A stretch of DNA of 64,000 nucleotides. It comes from Moritella sp. (GTDB taxonomy: Bacteria; Pseudomonadota; Gammaproteobacteria; Enterobacterales; Moritellaceae). The position numbers and the translations under genes were made by a program. This document shows positions 1-6,899 of this stretch, piece after piece; positions within the stretch are counted from its first letter, which is position 1, and every line of letters begins with the position of its first letter. The notes under the pieces were generated by a model. That model was not told the origin of the DNA and ran no database searches. It saw only the letters and a list, made by a program, of their open reading frames with translations. Where the stretch lies: positions 1 to 64,000 of the forward strand of contig NZ_JABSQR010000008.1 in assembly GCF_013215705.1 (NCBI RefSeq), given 5' to 3'.

Positions 1-373
1 GTTGCTTCTTGGTGCCGTTAATGACTTTACTTATTTGCGTAGGAGTTAAAATATCAGGCAGGCGTTTAACTTGTGGTGGTTTGACAATGTTGAGCCATTC
101 CCACTGCTTGTCGAGCGTATAGCGGTAGAAAAACTGTAAACCGTTACGGTCTAATTTAACGGTACTCCAAGAGTGGGTCTGGATCAGGCTATTGAAATAA
201 ACTTTTAAATCGGCAGTAGTTAATGTGTCTGGGGACTTATCAAAGTAAGCCGAAATGCGTCGAACTGCACGAGAATAGGCATCAATGGTCGCTGGTCGTT
301 TACCTTGTAGCCTTAAATTGATAAGGTGTTGTTCATAAAGATAATTAAATCGTTGCTGTTGTGAATGATTCAT
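1..373 (-). CDS. tyrosine recombinase (phage integrase family), N-terminal part
   Basis: The ATG is at 373 on the minus strand and the frame stays open to the window edge, giving 124 residues. The start MNHSQQQRFNYLYEQHLINL leads into a SAM-like core-binding domain: a PATIDAYSRAVRRISAYF-type helix, then HSWSTVKLDRNGLQFFYRY and PPQVKRLPDILT. The last visible residues lie just before the catalytic domain, so the Arg/His/Tyr residues cannot be checked. A tyrosine recombinase upstream of an IS91-type transposase is known from some IS91-family elements. This is the least damaged of the three recombinase copies and shows what the other two have lost. Confidence 0.8.
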   Translation of the reverse strand, partial: MNHSQQQRFNYLYEQHLINLRLQGKRPATIDAYSRAVRRISAYFDKSPDTLTTADLKVYFNSLIQTHSWSTVKLDRNGLQFFYRYTLDKQWEWLNIVKPPQVKRLPDILTPTQISKVINGTKKQ

Positions 374-466
374 ACTAATAACTCTAATAAGGCACAACCA
401 TAATGGTGATGCTATTGGTTAGTATGACTGGTAGGGCAAAGACTCTGCCGCGCAGCGGCTTCGTTC
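1..466 (-). mobile_element. IS91/tyrosine-recombinase element, copy A (left part outside window)
   Basis: This is the upstream end of a mobile element seen three times in the first 3.5 kb. It holds the 5' part of a tyrosine recombinase gene (1-373) and a terminal segment (374-466). The terminal segment carries a CACCAT/ATGGTG-type hairpin near 393-410 and a GCCGC/GCGGC hairpin near 447-459. The same segment recurs at 2480-2570 and 3405-3497. The element stops at GTTC (463-466) and is followed directly by AACAAGC, the start of an attC site. The rest of the element, including its transposase if present, lies left of the window. Confidence 0.7.
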
Positions 467-562
467 AACAAGCGCTTTAAACGGAACAAAACAGTTGGCT
501 CTGTTCCGCTTCGCTCCACCATTATAGCCAACTATTTTTGCCCGCTTAAGTGGGCGTTATGT
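467..562 (+). other. attC-like recombination site 1
   Basis: The site begins AACAAGCGCTTTAAACGG and ends CCGCTTAAGTGGGCGTTATG. The inner arms AGTTGGCT (493-500) and AGCCAACT (526-533) are perfectly complementary, and the outer arms pair imperfectly. The 3' core is GTTATGT at 556-562. This is the architecture of Vibrio/Pseudoalteromonas-type integron attC sites. Its 5' R-box has been displaced by mobile element copy A, so only AACAA remains of it. Confidence 0.8.
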
Positions 563-582
563 TTTTCGAGGATGTTGTGTCG

Positions 583-1041
583 ATGACAAAGGAAGAGTTA
601 ACTTTAATTGCTGCAATATTAGCTGCATTCACCTCTATATTATCTCTATTTTTGGGTTCAAAATTAACTTTTAATAGAGAGAAGCGTACATTACGCTGGA
701 ATAATGAAATTGAAAGGTTACAAAATCTTGAGGAACAAATTGGGATTGCCCAAGAAGTTGTTTCTGTATACACCAGTGTCGAAAAATTAAGAGCTGACTT
801 TATACCTCTCCATGAGAATTTAGAATATGTTGCAGGAAGGTTCGCTCGATACCCTGAATTAGCAAAAGCCATTCGAGGTTTTGTTCATGCTTGTAACCTT
901 ACCGTTAGTGCAAAAATAGAACATGAAGATTATCGAGAGTATAAAGAAATGGTTTCAACTGAATATATAAAAGTTATTACAGAATGTGATCGTATATTAG
1001 AACCGAAATTATTAGATAGCTTTGTAAAAAGAAAAACATAA
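583..1041 (+). CDS. integron-cassette hypothetical protein, membrane anchor plus coiled coil
   Basis: This 152-aa protein has no family I recognise. I chose ATG 583 because GAGG at 568-571 gives an 11-nt spacing. An in-frame ATG at 559 overlaps the attC core and is the alternative. Residues 5-25 (LTLIAAILAAFTSILSLFLG) form one membrane segment. After it comes a charged helical stretch (RWNNEIERLQNLEEQIGIAQE), likely coiled coil, and a soluble C-terminal part. The gene starts 20 nt after the attC 1 core, and its stop codon forms part of the next attC R-box (CATAAC), the normal layout of a cassette gene. A stress or defence role is possible but unsupported. Confidence 0.75.
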   Translation: MTKEELTLIAAILAAFTSILSLFLGSKLTFNREKRTLRWNNEIERLQNLEEQIGIAQEVVSVYTSVEKLRADFIPLHENLEYVAGRFARYPELAKAIRGFVHACNLTVSAKIEHEDYREYKEMVSTEYIKVITECDRILEPKLLDSFVKRKT

Positions 1042-1044
1042 CAA

Positions 1045-1121
1045 ATAAGAATAGGTGTCGCGCAGCCGACACCTTATTCGGGTGTTGAACAAGCCCGAGC
1101 CTTTCTTTATATAGTAAATAA
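1045..1121. repeat. terminal repeat of the element, transposase side (copy B)
   Basis: GGTGTCG (1054-1060) and CGACACC (1067-1073) form a perfect stem around the loop CGCAGC. The stem extends outward with one bulged base (GAATA against AATTC-side TTATTC). The segment through TATAGTAAATAACGTGT is repeated at 2981-3063 with only a few differences, and a worn version sits at 19285-19325. A subterminal hairpin at the 3' side of the transposase gene is the expected form of an IS91-type ori end. Confidence 0.7.
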
Positions 1122-1180
1122 CGTGTTTGATCTTGGTGGTCACTTCGTCTTGGGGCTAAATCTAAGACGAGCGAAATTGA

Positions 1181-1206
1181 GATAAATAACAGGTCTGTTA
1201 TTTATC
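1181..1206. repeat. perfect 12-bp stem-loop downstream of transposase
   Basis: GATAAATAACAG (1181-1192) and CTGTTATTTATC (1195-1206) are exact complements separated by GT. A second, 6-bp stem CGTCTT/AAGACG lies just left of it at 1146-1169. Both sit between the transposase stop codon and the element terminus. They may be part of the replication origin of the element or a terminator for the minus-strand genes. Confidence 0.6.
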
Positions 1207-1292
1207 AATGAATTAACCTATTTTCACCATAACTATCGCATCTCCAATCTTAAGTGTTAACACCATTATCCTTATTATGTTACGCCTTTCGG

Positions 1293-2318
1293 CTAGGTCG
1301 TTCGCGTGATGCCAACGCATTTCATTTCATGCTGACAGAAAGGACAAATCTTGATTGCTTTCGCAGTTATCGTTGCGACGAGTTCAGGAATTTCCCAATT
1401 GAACAGATGCAGCAATATTGTTTGAATGCGCACTCGCAGCCGTGTGGCATTACCGTGTAAAAAGCCATAATCCCGCACTCGCTGTAATCCTTTGGGAAGC
1501 ACATGTTGCAAGATGAGCCAGAGAAATTGCAGCGTCGGTAAGGTTCTGGTTTTCGTTGCTTGAGTTTGTCCGTCTTTATAGTTGAATGTCACCGTATTAT
1601 TGCTTGTATCGATGATATCTTTATCAGGTAATACGCCCCGATATAAATAGCGTGACAGATATTGTAAGGCGGGAAGACCGTAACCGACTTTTCGGTAATC
1701 AACGACCCATTTAGTGGGTAATGTATCAGCGTTCGCCAGCGATAGGTCAGCGTGCTGATTGATTGCATCAATCATTCTAGCTCGCCAGACTTTAGCTAGT
1801 GCAAAGGCGTTAAACAGATAGTTACTCTTACCTTTATGCCATTGGTTTCGCGTTTTATTGTAGCTGCCATTGGCGACTATAATGTGTAAGTGGGGATGTA
1901 AATTACGTTTCCTGCTGTGAGTATGAAAAACGGAGGTGAAGCCTATTTCACCGCCGTTTCTACGTTTGTAAAAGTCCTTCAACACACTTGCTGCGACTGA
2001 GAACATGGATTGATAGAGCGCTTTAGGTTGCGAACGCGCAAGCGTTCGTAATTCATAGGGTAAAGTGAAGGTGACCATAAAGTAATGCACGGGCAGTAAC
2101 TTTGATTGTTGGCGCTCAAGCCAATCAGAAGTCGTGCGTTGCTGGCATTGCGGACAATGTCGATGGCCGCAAGAAAGCGGCAGTCGGTCATCATGTTGGC
2201 AGTGACCACAATACCATTGTGAGCAACCTTGGTTGCTCGTTTTACAACTGAGCATGGCGTAGATTGCACGTCGGCTATCGTGAGATAGCTGATTACCAAA
2301 TTGCCGTTCAAACTCCAA
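1293..2318 (-). pseudogene. IS91-family HUH transposase, N-terminally truncated
   Basis: The frame reads 341 residues from a TTG at 2318, directly after an in-frame TGA, so the true start is lost. A zinc-binding region is visible (C37, C40, C50, C55, C58). The HUH motif HPHLH has metal-binding histidines H143 and H145, and the tyrosine motif YLSRY has Y220 and Y224. A second C-x2-C (CPFC) lies near the C-terminus. Family members normally begin about 40 residues earlier. This enzyme family moves single-stranded DNA by rolling-circle transposition. The catalytic residues are intact, but the missing N-terminus and lost start make activity doubtful. Confidence 0.8.
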
Positions 2319-2332
2319 TCAAGCGTTAATTT

Positions 2333-2479
2333 ATCTGTGGCGTTATCAAAGTACGCACTAATCTGTCGAATTACACGAGAATAGGTATCAATAGTCGCTG
2401 GTTGTTTACCTTGCAAACGTAAATTGATAAGGTGTTGTTCATAAAGAACATTAAAGCGTTGTTGTTGTGAGTTGTTCAT
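2333..2479 (-). pseudogene. tyrosine recombinase, 5' fragment
   Basis: From ATG 2479 the first 49 or so residues (MNNSQQQRFNVLYEQHLINL, then PATIDTYSRVIRQISAYF) match copy A closely. After TDKLT, near 2333, the sequence passes directly into the truncated transposase, in a frame that does not read it correctly. The core-binding and catalytic domains are gone. This is one product of the deletion that fused the two genes of copy B. Confidence 0.8.
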
Positions 2480-2570
2480 ACTGAATTCTCCAATGTCATC
2501 CCCATTATGGTGATGTTATTGGTAAGTATGACAGGTCGGGCAATGACTCCGCAGCGCAGCGGCTTCGTTC

Positions 2571-2670
2571 AACAAGCATTTCAATCAGGTTCCGTAAGTT
2601 GTCCTGCTTTTTGCAAAGACCCGCAAAAAAGCTAGCCAACATTGCTTCGCTAATTAAATGGGCGTTATGT
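2571..2670 (+). other. attC-like recombination site 2
   Basis: The site starts AACAAGCATTTCAATCAGG and ends GCTAATTAAATGGGCGTTATG, with the core GTTATGT at 2664-2670. The middle is imperfectly paired, with GCTAGCC and GTTGTCC-type segments, and is more diverged than attC 1. The R-box that belonged to it is at 1037-1042, on the far side of mobile element copy B. It directly precedes the cassette gene at 2813. Confidence 0.65.
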
Positions 2671-2754
2671 GCCTGAGGGACTGTGTACATTCTGTATTGA
2701 TCTGTACACGATCACGATCGTGGGCACTTTCGATGCTATGAAGAGCGCAATCGG

Positions 2755-2785
2755 TTGCAAAATACCGTATTCTAAAGGCTATAAT
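2755..2785 (+). promoter_or_regulatory. sigma-70-type promoter of the cassette gene at 2813
   Basis: TTGCAA (2755-2760) and TATAAT (2780-2785) are spaced 19 bp, slightly long but with a perfect -10. The 10-bp palindrome CACGATCGTG lies about 45 bp upstream, near 2713-2722, and could be an operator. A private promoter suits a cassette that cannot rely on an integron Pc promoter. Confidence 0.5.
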
Positions 2786-2812
2786 CTCGAAGTTATGTAG
2801 AGGATAATATCA

Positions 2813-2959
2813 ATGGCTAAGCAAAATTACAGTTTTGAAAAGCGCCAGAAAGAAATAGCAAAAAAGAAAAAGAAGGAAGAGAAACGGTTGAAAAAAACAG
2901 GAGTAGATGATGATCAGCCGCAGGACGATCAACCTATATTGGAAAACGACGATAAATAG
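2813..2959 (+). CDS. small highly basic conserved protein (48 aa)
   Basis: The ATG at 2813 follows AGAGGA with good spacing. The protein begins MAKQNYSFEKRQKEIAKKKK, runs through a Lys/Glu-rich helix and ends in an acidic tail rich in D and Q. I recall short proteins with the same NYSFEKRQKE...KKKKEEK pattern as widespread in Gammaproteobacteria without known function. The lysine-rich helix suggests nucleic-acid or ribosome contact, which is inference. It sits as a cassette between attC 2 and mobile element copy C. After its stop codon the sequence CATAAC marks the next attC R-box. Confidence 0.75.
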   Translation: MAKQNYSFEKRQKEIAKKKKKEEKRLKKTGVDDDQPQDDQPILENDDK

Positions 2960-2980
2960 GTAGCAATCGGCACATAACAT

Positions 2981-3497
2981 ATAAGAATAGGTGTCGCGCA
3001 GCCGACACCTTATTCGAGTGTTGAGCAAGCCCAAGCCCTTCTTTATATAGTAAATAACGTGTCCGCCTTTCGCTTCACGGATATGAACCTGCATGGTTTG
3101 GCTATCAATATCATGAACGGTAAGGTTTAAGCCCTCGCTTAATCGCAGGCCTATGCTGTAAAGGGTGAGAAAGAACACTTGATAGCGCTGTTTCTTCGTC
3201 GCACTTATCATTTTACTTATTTGCGCTGGCGTCAAGATATCGGGTAAGCGTTTAACTTGCGGAGGTTTGACAATGTTGAGCAATTCCCATTGTTACTCTT
3301 TATGACAATATAGCGTATAGCAGTAGAAAAACTGCAAGCCATTACGGTCGATTTTAACGGTGCTCCAAGAGTGGGTCTGGATCAGGCTGTTGAGAATGAT
3401 TCATACTGATACCTCCAATAAGGCACCACCATAATGGTGATGCTATTGGTTAGTATGAACGGTGGTGGAAAGACTCCGCCGCGCAGCGGATTCGTTC
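2981..3497 (-). mobile_element. IS91/tyrosine-recombinase element, copy C (relic, 0.5 kb)
   Basis: This copy lies between AACAT (2976-2980) and AACAA (3498-3502), again within an attC site. It has the transposase-side terminal hairpin (2981-3063), joined directly to the middle of the recombinase gene, then the recombinase-side terminal segment (3405-3497). The transposase is wholly absent. Terminal sequences are better preserved than coding ones. Confidence 0.7.
3064..3404 (-). pseudogene. tyrosine recombinase, twice-deleted relic
   Basis: The ATG at 3404 begins MNHSQQ, then an internal deletion at a CAACAG/CAATAG microhomology skips most of the core-binding domain. The next stretch matches the HSWSTVK...FYCYT region. 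A small rearrangement near 3295-3310 introduces a stop, then the frame resumes with NIVKPPQVKRLPDILTPAQI. It runs past LYSIGLRLSEGLNLTVHDID, which holds the catalytic Arg of the family. It ends at QVHIREAKGG, where it is cut by the element terminus. It shows the catalytic-domain start missing from the other two copies. Confidence 0.8.
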
Positions 3498-3534
3498 AAC
3501 AAGCTAATTAACAGGACAAATTAGGGCGTTATAT
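3498..3534 (+). other. short attC-like site 3
   Basis: AACAAGCTAATTAACAGGACAAATTAGGGCGTTAT folds as CTAATT/AATTAG closed by the usual GGGCGTT end, with the core at 3527-3533. It is far shorter than the other sites and may be a minimal or deleted attC. It lies between mobile element copy C and the cassette ORF at 3550. Confidence 0.5.
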
Positions 3535-3549
3535 GCCTAGGAGATTTCA

Positions 3550-3857
3550 GTGGAAGAATTAGACTCTCGTTTACTTAATGCAATATCGACTGCTTTATTA
3601 GAGTGTGAAGAAAATTCAGATTTAGTAATAACGACTTCTATTATTGATGAAGTCAGCCAAGTCATACTTAAGAAAGTAAAGAAGAATATTCTGGTGGCGT
3701 CATTTCACCAGAAGAAACATTAGGTGTAACTTCATTAATTTTTCATGCAATAGAAGATAAAAGATTCTTTGATTGGGAAATGCCAACTTTATGTGGCTAT
3801 ACCGCTCAGGAATTTGATAGCATATCAACTAAATTACGTAGTTCTATCAGTATATGA
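3550..3857 (+). pseudogene. cassette ORF of unknown function, frameshifted
   Basis: From GTG 3550 (AGGAG at 3538-3542) the frame reads VEELDSRLLNAISTALLECE and on to VKKNILVASF, then stops early at about 3722. The next frame continues sensibly as GVISPEETLGVTSLIFHAIE, through FFDWEMPTLCGYTAQEFDSI, to TGA 3855-3857. One indel near 3685-3695 therefore splits a protein of roughly 102 aa. I do not recognise the family. The reading frame ends 2 nt before the attC 4 arm, as in ordinary cassettes. Confidence 0.55.
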
Positions 3858-3951
3858 CAAGTCGTTTAAATGCAACTAAAACAGTGGGTTACGCTTCTGG
3901 TTTTCACGCATTTTAACTCACTATTTCATTCCGCTTAATGCGGCGTTAATC
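3855..3951 (+). other. attC-like recombination site 4
   Basis: The site runs from TGACAAGTCGTTTAAATG to CCGCTTAATGCGGCGTTAATC. The inner arms AGTGGGTTA (3883-3891) and TAACTCACT (3914-3922) pair with one mismatch, and the core is GTTAATC at 3945-3951. It is uninterrupted and the most canonical of the four. It is also the last one: the next 300 bp to the metallo-hydrolase gene show no further site, so it marks the right limit of the array. Confidence 0.8.
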
Positions 3952-4255
3952 TCAATTTCATTGTACTTTATCTAATGCGAACAATCCCCTTTAAAGCCCA
4001 AGCTTTAAGCCGGAATTTCCCCTTTCTTTGTTAGAGTTTTAACTCACTCATATTTTGTTCATGACAATTATCCATAGATTTTCTTATGTGAGGCATTGGA
4101 GTGATTTTTCATATCACGAAAGCATTAAAGAGGGCTTTGTCTGAGTCGTGAAATGGCTGTTAAGTAGTTAGTAATATTAATAAACTAGTGTAAATAATGG
4201 TACCTGAAAATTCAGGTACAGTAGACTCAACTAAACAATGGTTTAGGACGTAGAT
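3952..4255. other. noncoding stretch with a perfect 20-nt palindrome
   Basis: No gene is supportable here. At 4200-4219, GTACCTGAA and TTCAGGTAC form a perfect 9-bp inverted repeat around AA. It sits 36 bp before the ATG at 4256 and beside a TAAATAAT stretch that could be a -10. An operator for the metallo-hydrolase gene is the simplest reading. Confidence 0.5.
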
Positions 4256-5101
4256 ATGATACTGACAGCGTTAATTGATAATACTCGATTAGATGATAGA
4301 ACAGACCTTACGGTTGAAAGAGGCTTATCTTTTCATATAAAAACGATGGGGCAAGAAATTATGTTTGATGCCGGTAGCAGTAAAGCTTTTTGTGACAATG
4401 CCATTTTGTTAGGCATTAAGATGGAAGATGTTGATGCTGCAATTATTTCGCACCGTCATCATGATCACTGTAATGGCGTCACTCATTTCCTCGACCGAAA
4501 TTCTAAGGCTCAGGTCTATTTCCGCGAATGTACAGAAACTGATTATAGTTTCAAAGCGTTTGGTTTCAAAAGTAATGTGGGTATTGATAAAGCATTATTA
4601 AACAAAGCCAGTGGGCGATTCAGTTTCATTAATAAAACTACTGAGATACGGCCAAATATTTTTATTATTACAAGTTTGAGCCATAAGTATGAACAGCCAA
4701 AAGGTAATAAATATCTCTTTACTGATTCAGGTGATGGCTGTAAACCAGACACATTTGACCATGAGCTACTCTTAGTCATCAAAGAAGATGATGGTCTTAT
4801 AGTATTTACTGGTTGTGCTCATAGTGGGGTGCTCAATATGATTGAAACTGCTATTGAATTGTTCCCAAACACGAGAATTAAGGCTGTTGTCGGTGGATTT
4901 CATTTGGTCGGATTACCTTTATTTAATAGTATTGGCGGAACAAAGAAAGACATTGAGGCAATTGGTGAAACCATGCTCACTTATCCAATTGATAAGCTCT
5001 ATACTGGCCATTGTACAGGTATGAAAGCTTATGAAATATTAAAAGGTGTGCTTGGTGATTCTCTTGAGTACTTCCCAACAGGACGTAGCGTAATCATTTG
5101 A
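4256..5101 (+). CDS. MBL-fold metallo-hydrolase
   Basis: This 281-aa protein is of the metallo-beta-lactamase superfamily. The signature SHRHHDHCNG (near residue 67) gives the H-x-H-x-D-H metal site. GCAHSGV and GGFHL supply the later metal ligands, and the TGHCTG segment supplies the last histidine. Its layout is closest to the subgroup annotated as 7,8-dihydropterin-6-methyl-4-(beta-D-ribofuranosyl)aminobenzene-phosphate synthase-like or AIM-1-like hydrolases. The real substrate cannot be told from sequence. It is a single gene downstream of the palindrome at 4200 and is the first non-cassette gene right of the array. Confidence 0.75.
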   Translation: MILTALIDNTRLDDRTDLTVERGLSFHIKTMGQEIMFDAGSSKAFCDNAILLGIKMEDVDAAIISHRHHDHCNGVTHFLDRNSKAQVYFRECTETDYSFKAFGFKSNVGIDKALLNKASGRFSFINKTTEIRPNIFIITSLSHKYEQPKGNKYLFTDSGDGCKPDTFDHELLLVIKEDDGLIVFTGCAHSGVLNMIETAIELFPNTRIKAVVGGFHLVGLPLFNSIGGTKKDIEAIGETMLTYPIDKLYTGHCTGMKAYEILKGVLGDSLEYFPTGRSVII

Positions 5102-5328
5102 TTTAAAATAGGCCGCTCTAAGCCGTGTGCATGCTAAGGCGAACTGACCCCTTAATAAGTTAACTTGGTATAACTTGATTATTTGTTTTTCAACATATCC
5201 CATAGAGTACATGACGGCACTGTTTTCCAGAAATAGGTCATAGAAAACTTGGAATATAATTTTGCTAACTTGCAACATGGACCTGAGTTATTTATCATCA
5301 AGTTAACTGAATTAAGAGTGAACAATCC

Positions 5329-5676
5329 ATGACACAGAAAGTATCAACAGAAGTGCAAACTGAATCGACACGCATTGCTAACGGCATTAAAAAACCAGGT
5401 CAAAGCAGAGAACAGACTAAATTGATCGCGGCAGGTATTGAGAAGGGAATTGCTGAATACAAAAAACAGCATAAAGCTAAAGCTCGACAACTTGATAAGC
5501 AGAAAAAACAAAAAATAAGATCTAATACTGCGGCAGCAGCAAAGGAAAATGAAGCAGAGATTGAAATTGAACAAACACAAGCAAGTTCAAGCCGATTACC
5601 ATGGGCATTATTAGCGCTAAGCTGGGCTGGTTTTGCAGGCTATCTTGTACAAAATGGTGTGCTTAGCATAGGTTAA
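5329..5676 (+). CDS. DUF2956 family protein
   Basis: This 115-aa protein has the pattern I associate with DUF2956: an N-terminal KPGQSREQTKLIAAGIEKGI segment, a long Lys/Gln-rich helix (residues 35-75), and one C-terminal membrane segment, LPWALLALSWAGFAGYLV. The C-tail anchor would place the charged helix in the cytoplasm. The family is typical of marine Gammaproteobacteria and has no known function. The upstream 225 bp hold an AAGTTAACT motif twice (about 5156-5164 and 5302-5310), but no clear promoter was found. Confidence 0.7.
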   Translation: MTQKVSTEVQTESTRIANGIKKPGQSREQTKLIAAGIEKGIAEYKKQHKAKARQLDKQKKQKIRSNTAAAAKENEAEIEIEQTQASSSRLPWALLALSWAGFAGYLVQNGVLSIG

Positions 5677-5737
5677 ACATTTCTTACCTGCCACACAAAC
5701 TAATAGTAACAATACAAATTAATATGAGGAACCATTT

Positions 5738-6727
5738 ATGAAAGTCATCATGTTTAGCGCCCGTAGTTATGATATTCAATATTTTGAACCATTAATATCA
5801 GATCCCATCAGTATTAATTTTTTTGATGCTCAGCTAAATCAACAAACAGCCATATTAGCCAGAGGATATGATGCCGTTTGTGCATTTGTTAATGATGATT
5901 TAAGTGCCCCTGTTTTAATTCAACTTAATGAAATGGGCATAAAGTGTATAGCAATGCGCTGTGCAGGCTTTAATAACATTGATTTAGATTGTGCTAAAGC
6001 ACTTGGGATCACCATCGTTCGTGTCCCTGCTTATTCACCAGAGGCTGTTGCCGAACATGCCATCGCGTTATTAATGACACTCAATCGTCGTATTCACAAA
6101 GCGTATCAACGTACCCGTGACGCTAACTTTTCTTTAGACGGTTTAGTGGGATTCAATTTACACGGTAAAACTGTCGGTATTATTGGCACGGGTAAAATTG
6201 GCGTTGCTACCATGGCTATTTTAAAAGGTTTTGGTTGTAACATTTTAGCTTATGATCCTTATCCTTCTGAGCATGCAATTGCATTAGGTGCTGAATATGT
6301 CAACCTAGATATTCTGTTTACTCACAGTGATGTGATCAGTTTACATTGTCCATTAACCTCTGAAAATAAATATTTATTGAATGAAAAGACGTTTGCGTTA
6401 ATGAAAGATGGTGTGACGATTATTAATACCAGCCGTGGTGGTTTGCTAAATGCGAATGATGCAATTGAAGCTTTAAAATTGGGTCGAATTGGTGGACTAG
6501 GTTTAGATGTTTATGAAGAAGAAGAACATTTATTCTTCAATGATCATTCCAGTGAAATTATTACCGATGATACTTTCCGTCGACTATCTGCTTGTCACAA
6601 TGTAATTTTTACTGGCCATCAAGCTTTTTTGACCAAAGAAGCATTAATCAGTATTGCCCAAACTACGCTCAATAATTTAAACGATATTGGAGCAGGGAAT
6701 ATTTGCGCTAATCAGGTGCTTACGTAG
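5738..6727 (+). CDS. ldhA: D-lactate dehydrogenase, fermentative
   Basis: It reduces pyruvate to D-lactate with NADH in the cytoplasm. The 329 aa equal the length of E. coli LdhA. The N-terminus MKVIMFSARSYDIQYFEPL, the Rossmann motif GTGKIG (near residue 151), the TSRGG segment with the catalytic arginine, and the TGHQAFLT segment with the catalytic histidine near residue 295 are all present. TGAGGA precedes the ATG. It stands alone and is followed by an inverted repeat before a convergent gene. Confidence 0.93.
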   Translation: MKVIMFSARSYDIQYFEPLISDPISINFFDAQLNQQTAILARGYDAVCAFVNDDLSAPVLIQLNEMGIKCIAMRCAGFNNIDLDCAKALGITIVRVPAYSPEAVAEHAIALLMTLNRRIHKAYQRTRDANFSLDGLVGFNLHGKTVGIIGTGKIGVATMAILKGFGCNILAYDPYPSEHAIALGAEYVNLDILFTHSDVISLHCPLTSENKYLLNEKTFALMKDGVTIINTSRGGLLNANDAIEALKLGRIGGLGLDVYEEEEHLFFNDHSSEIITDDTFRRLSACHNVIFTGHQAFLTKEALISIAQTTLNNLNDIGAGNICANQVLT

Positions 6728-6776
6728 TCTAGAGTGAGAGCTTAACGAGCTGCTGTTAGACTCTATACTGGTATTC

Positions 6777-6816
6777 GAGGGGGTAATATCGTCAGTGATA
6801 AAATTGTGACCCCCTC
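6777..6816. repeat. 8-bp inverted repeat between convergent genes
   Basis: GAGGGGGT (6777-6784) and ACCCCCTC (6809-6816) are exact complements with a 24-nt loop. They lie between ldhA and the convergent gene at 6900. There is no T-tract on either side, so an intrinsic terminator is not certain. Confidence 0.4.
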
Positions 6817-6899
6817 ACTACATCCGTTGCATTTAAATAGCTATGCCGCTATTAACGCTTTCAAATCTATTTTTATACATCGTGGGTGTTGTTCGCTTG

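Larger units (their letters stand above)
1045..2570 (-). mobile_element. IS91/tyrosine-recombinase element, copy B (internally deleted)
   Basis: This copy is bounded by AACAA on both sides (1040-1044 and 2571-2575), which are the two halves of one attC site. From left to right it holds a terminal hairpin (1054-1073), further hairpins (1146-1169, 1181-1206), an IS91-type transposase on the minus strand, a recombinase 5' fragment and the second terminal segment (2480-2570). An internal deletion near 2330 removed the recombinase 3' part and the transposase 5' part. Excision at AACAA would rebuild a normal cassette end, CATAACAAGCATTT. Confidence 0.75.

Noticed and set aside
546-872. Minus-strand open frame over the first cassette gene
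   Set aside because: It is antisense to a frame with a ribosome-binding site and cassette boundaries; its product has no coherent features.
1254-1460. Plus-strand open frame at the transposase 3' end
   Set aside because: It lies antisense to the zinc-binding C-terminus of the IS91-type transposase, which has clear family motifs.
374-3497. CRISPR array
   Set aside because: The repeats are about 90 bp, few, unevenly spaced by genes, and tied to mobile-element ends.
1-3951. A complete integron with its integrase
   Set aside because: The tyrosine recombinase copies lie inside the inserted elements and pair with an IS91-type transposase; no attI or Pc is visible, so only cassettes and attC sites are claimed.
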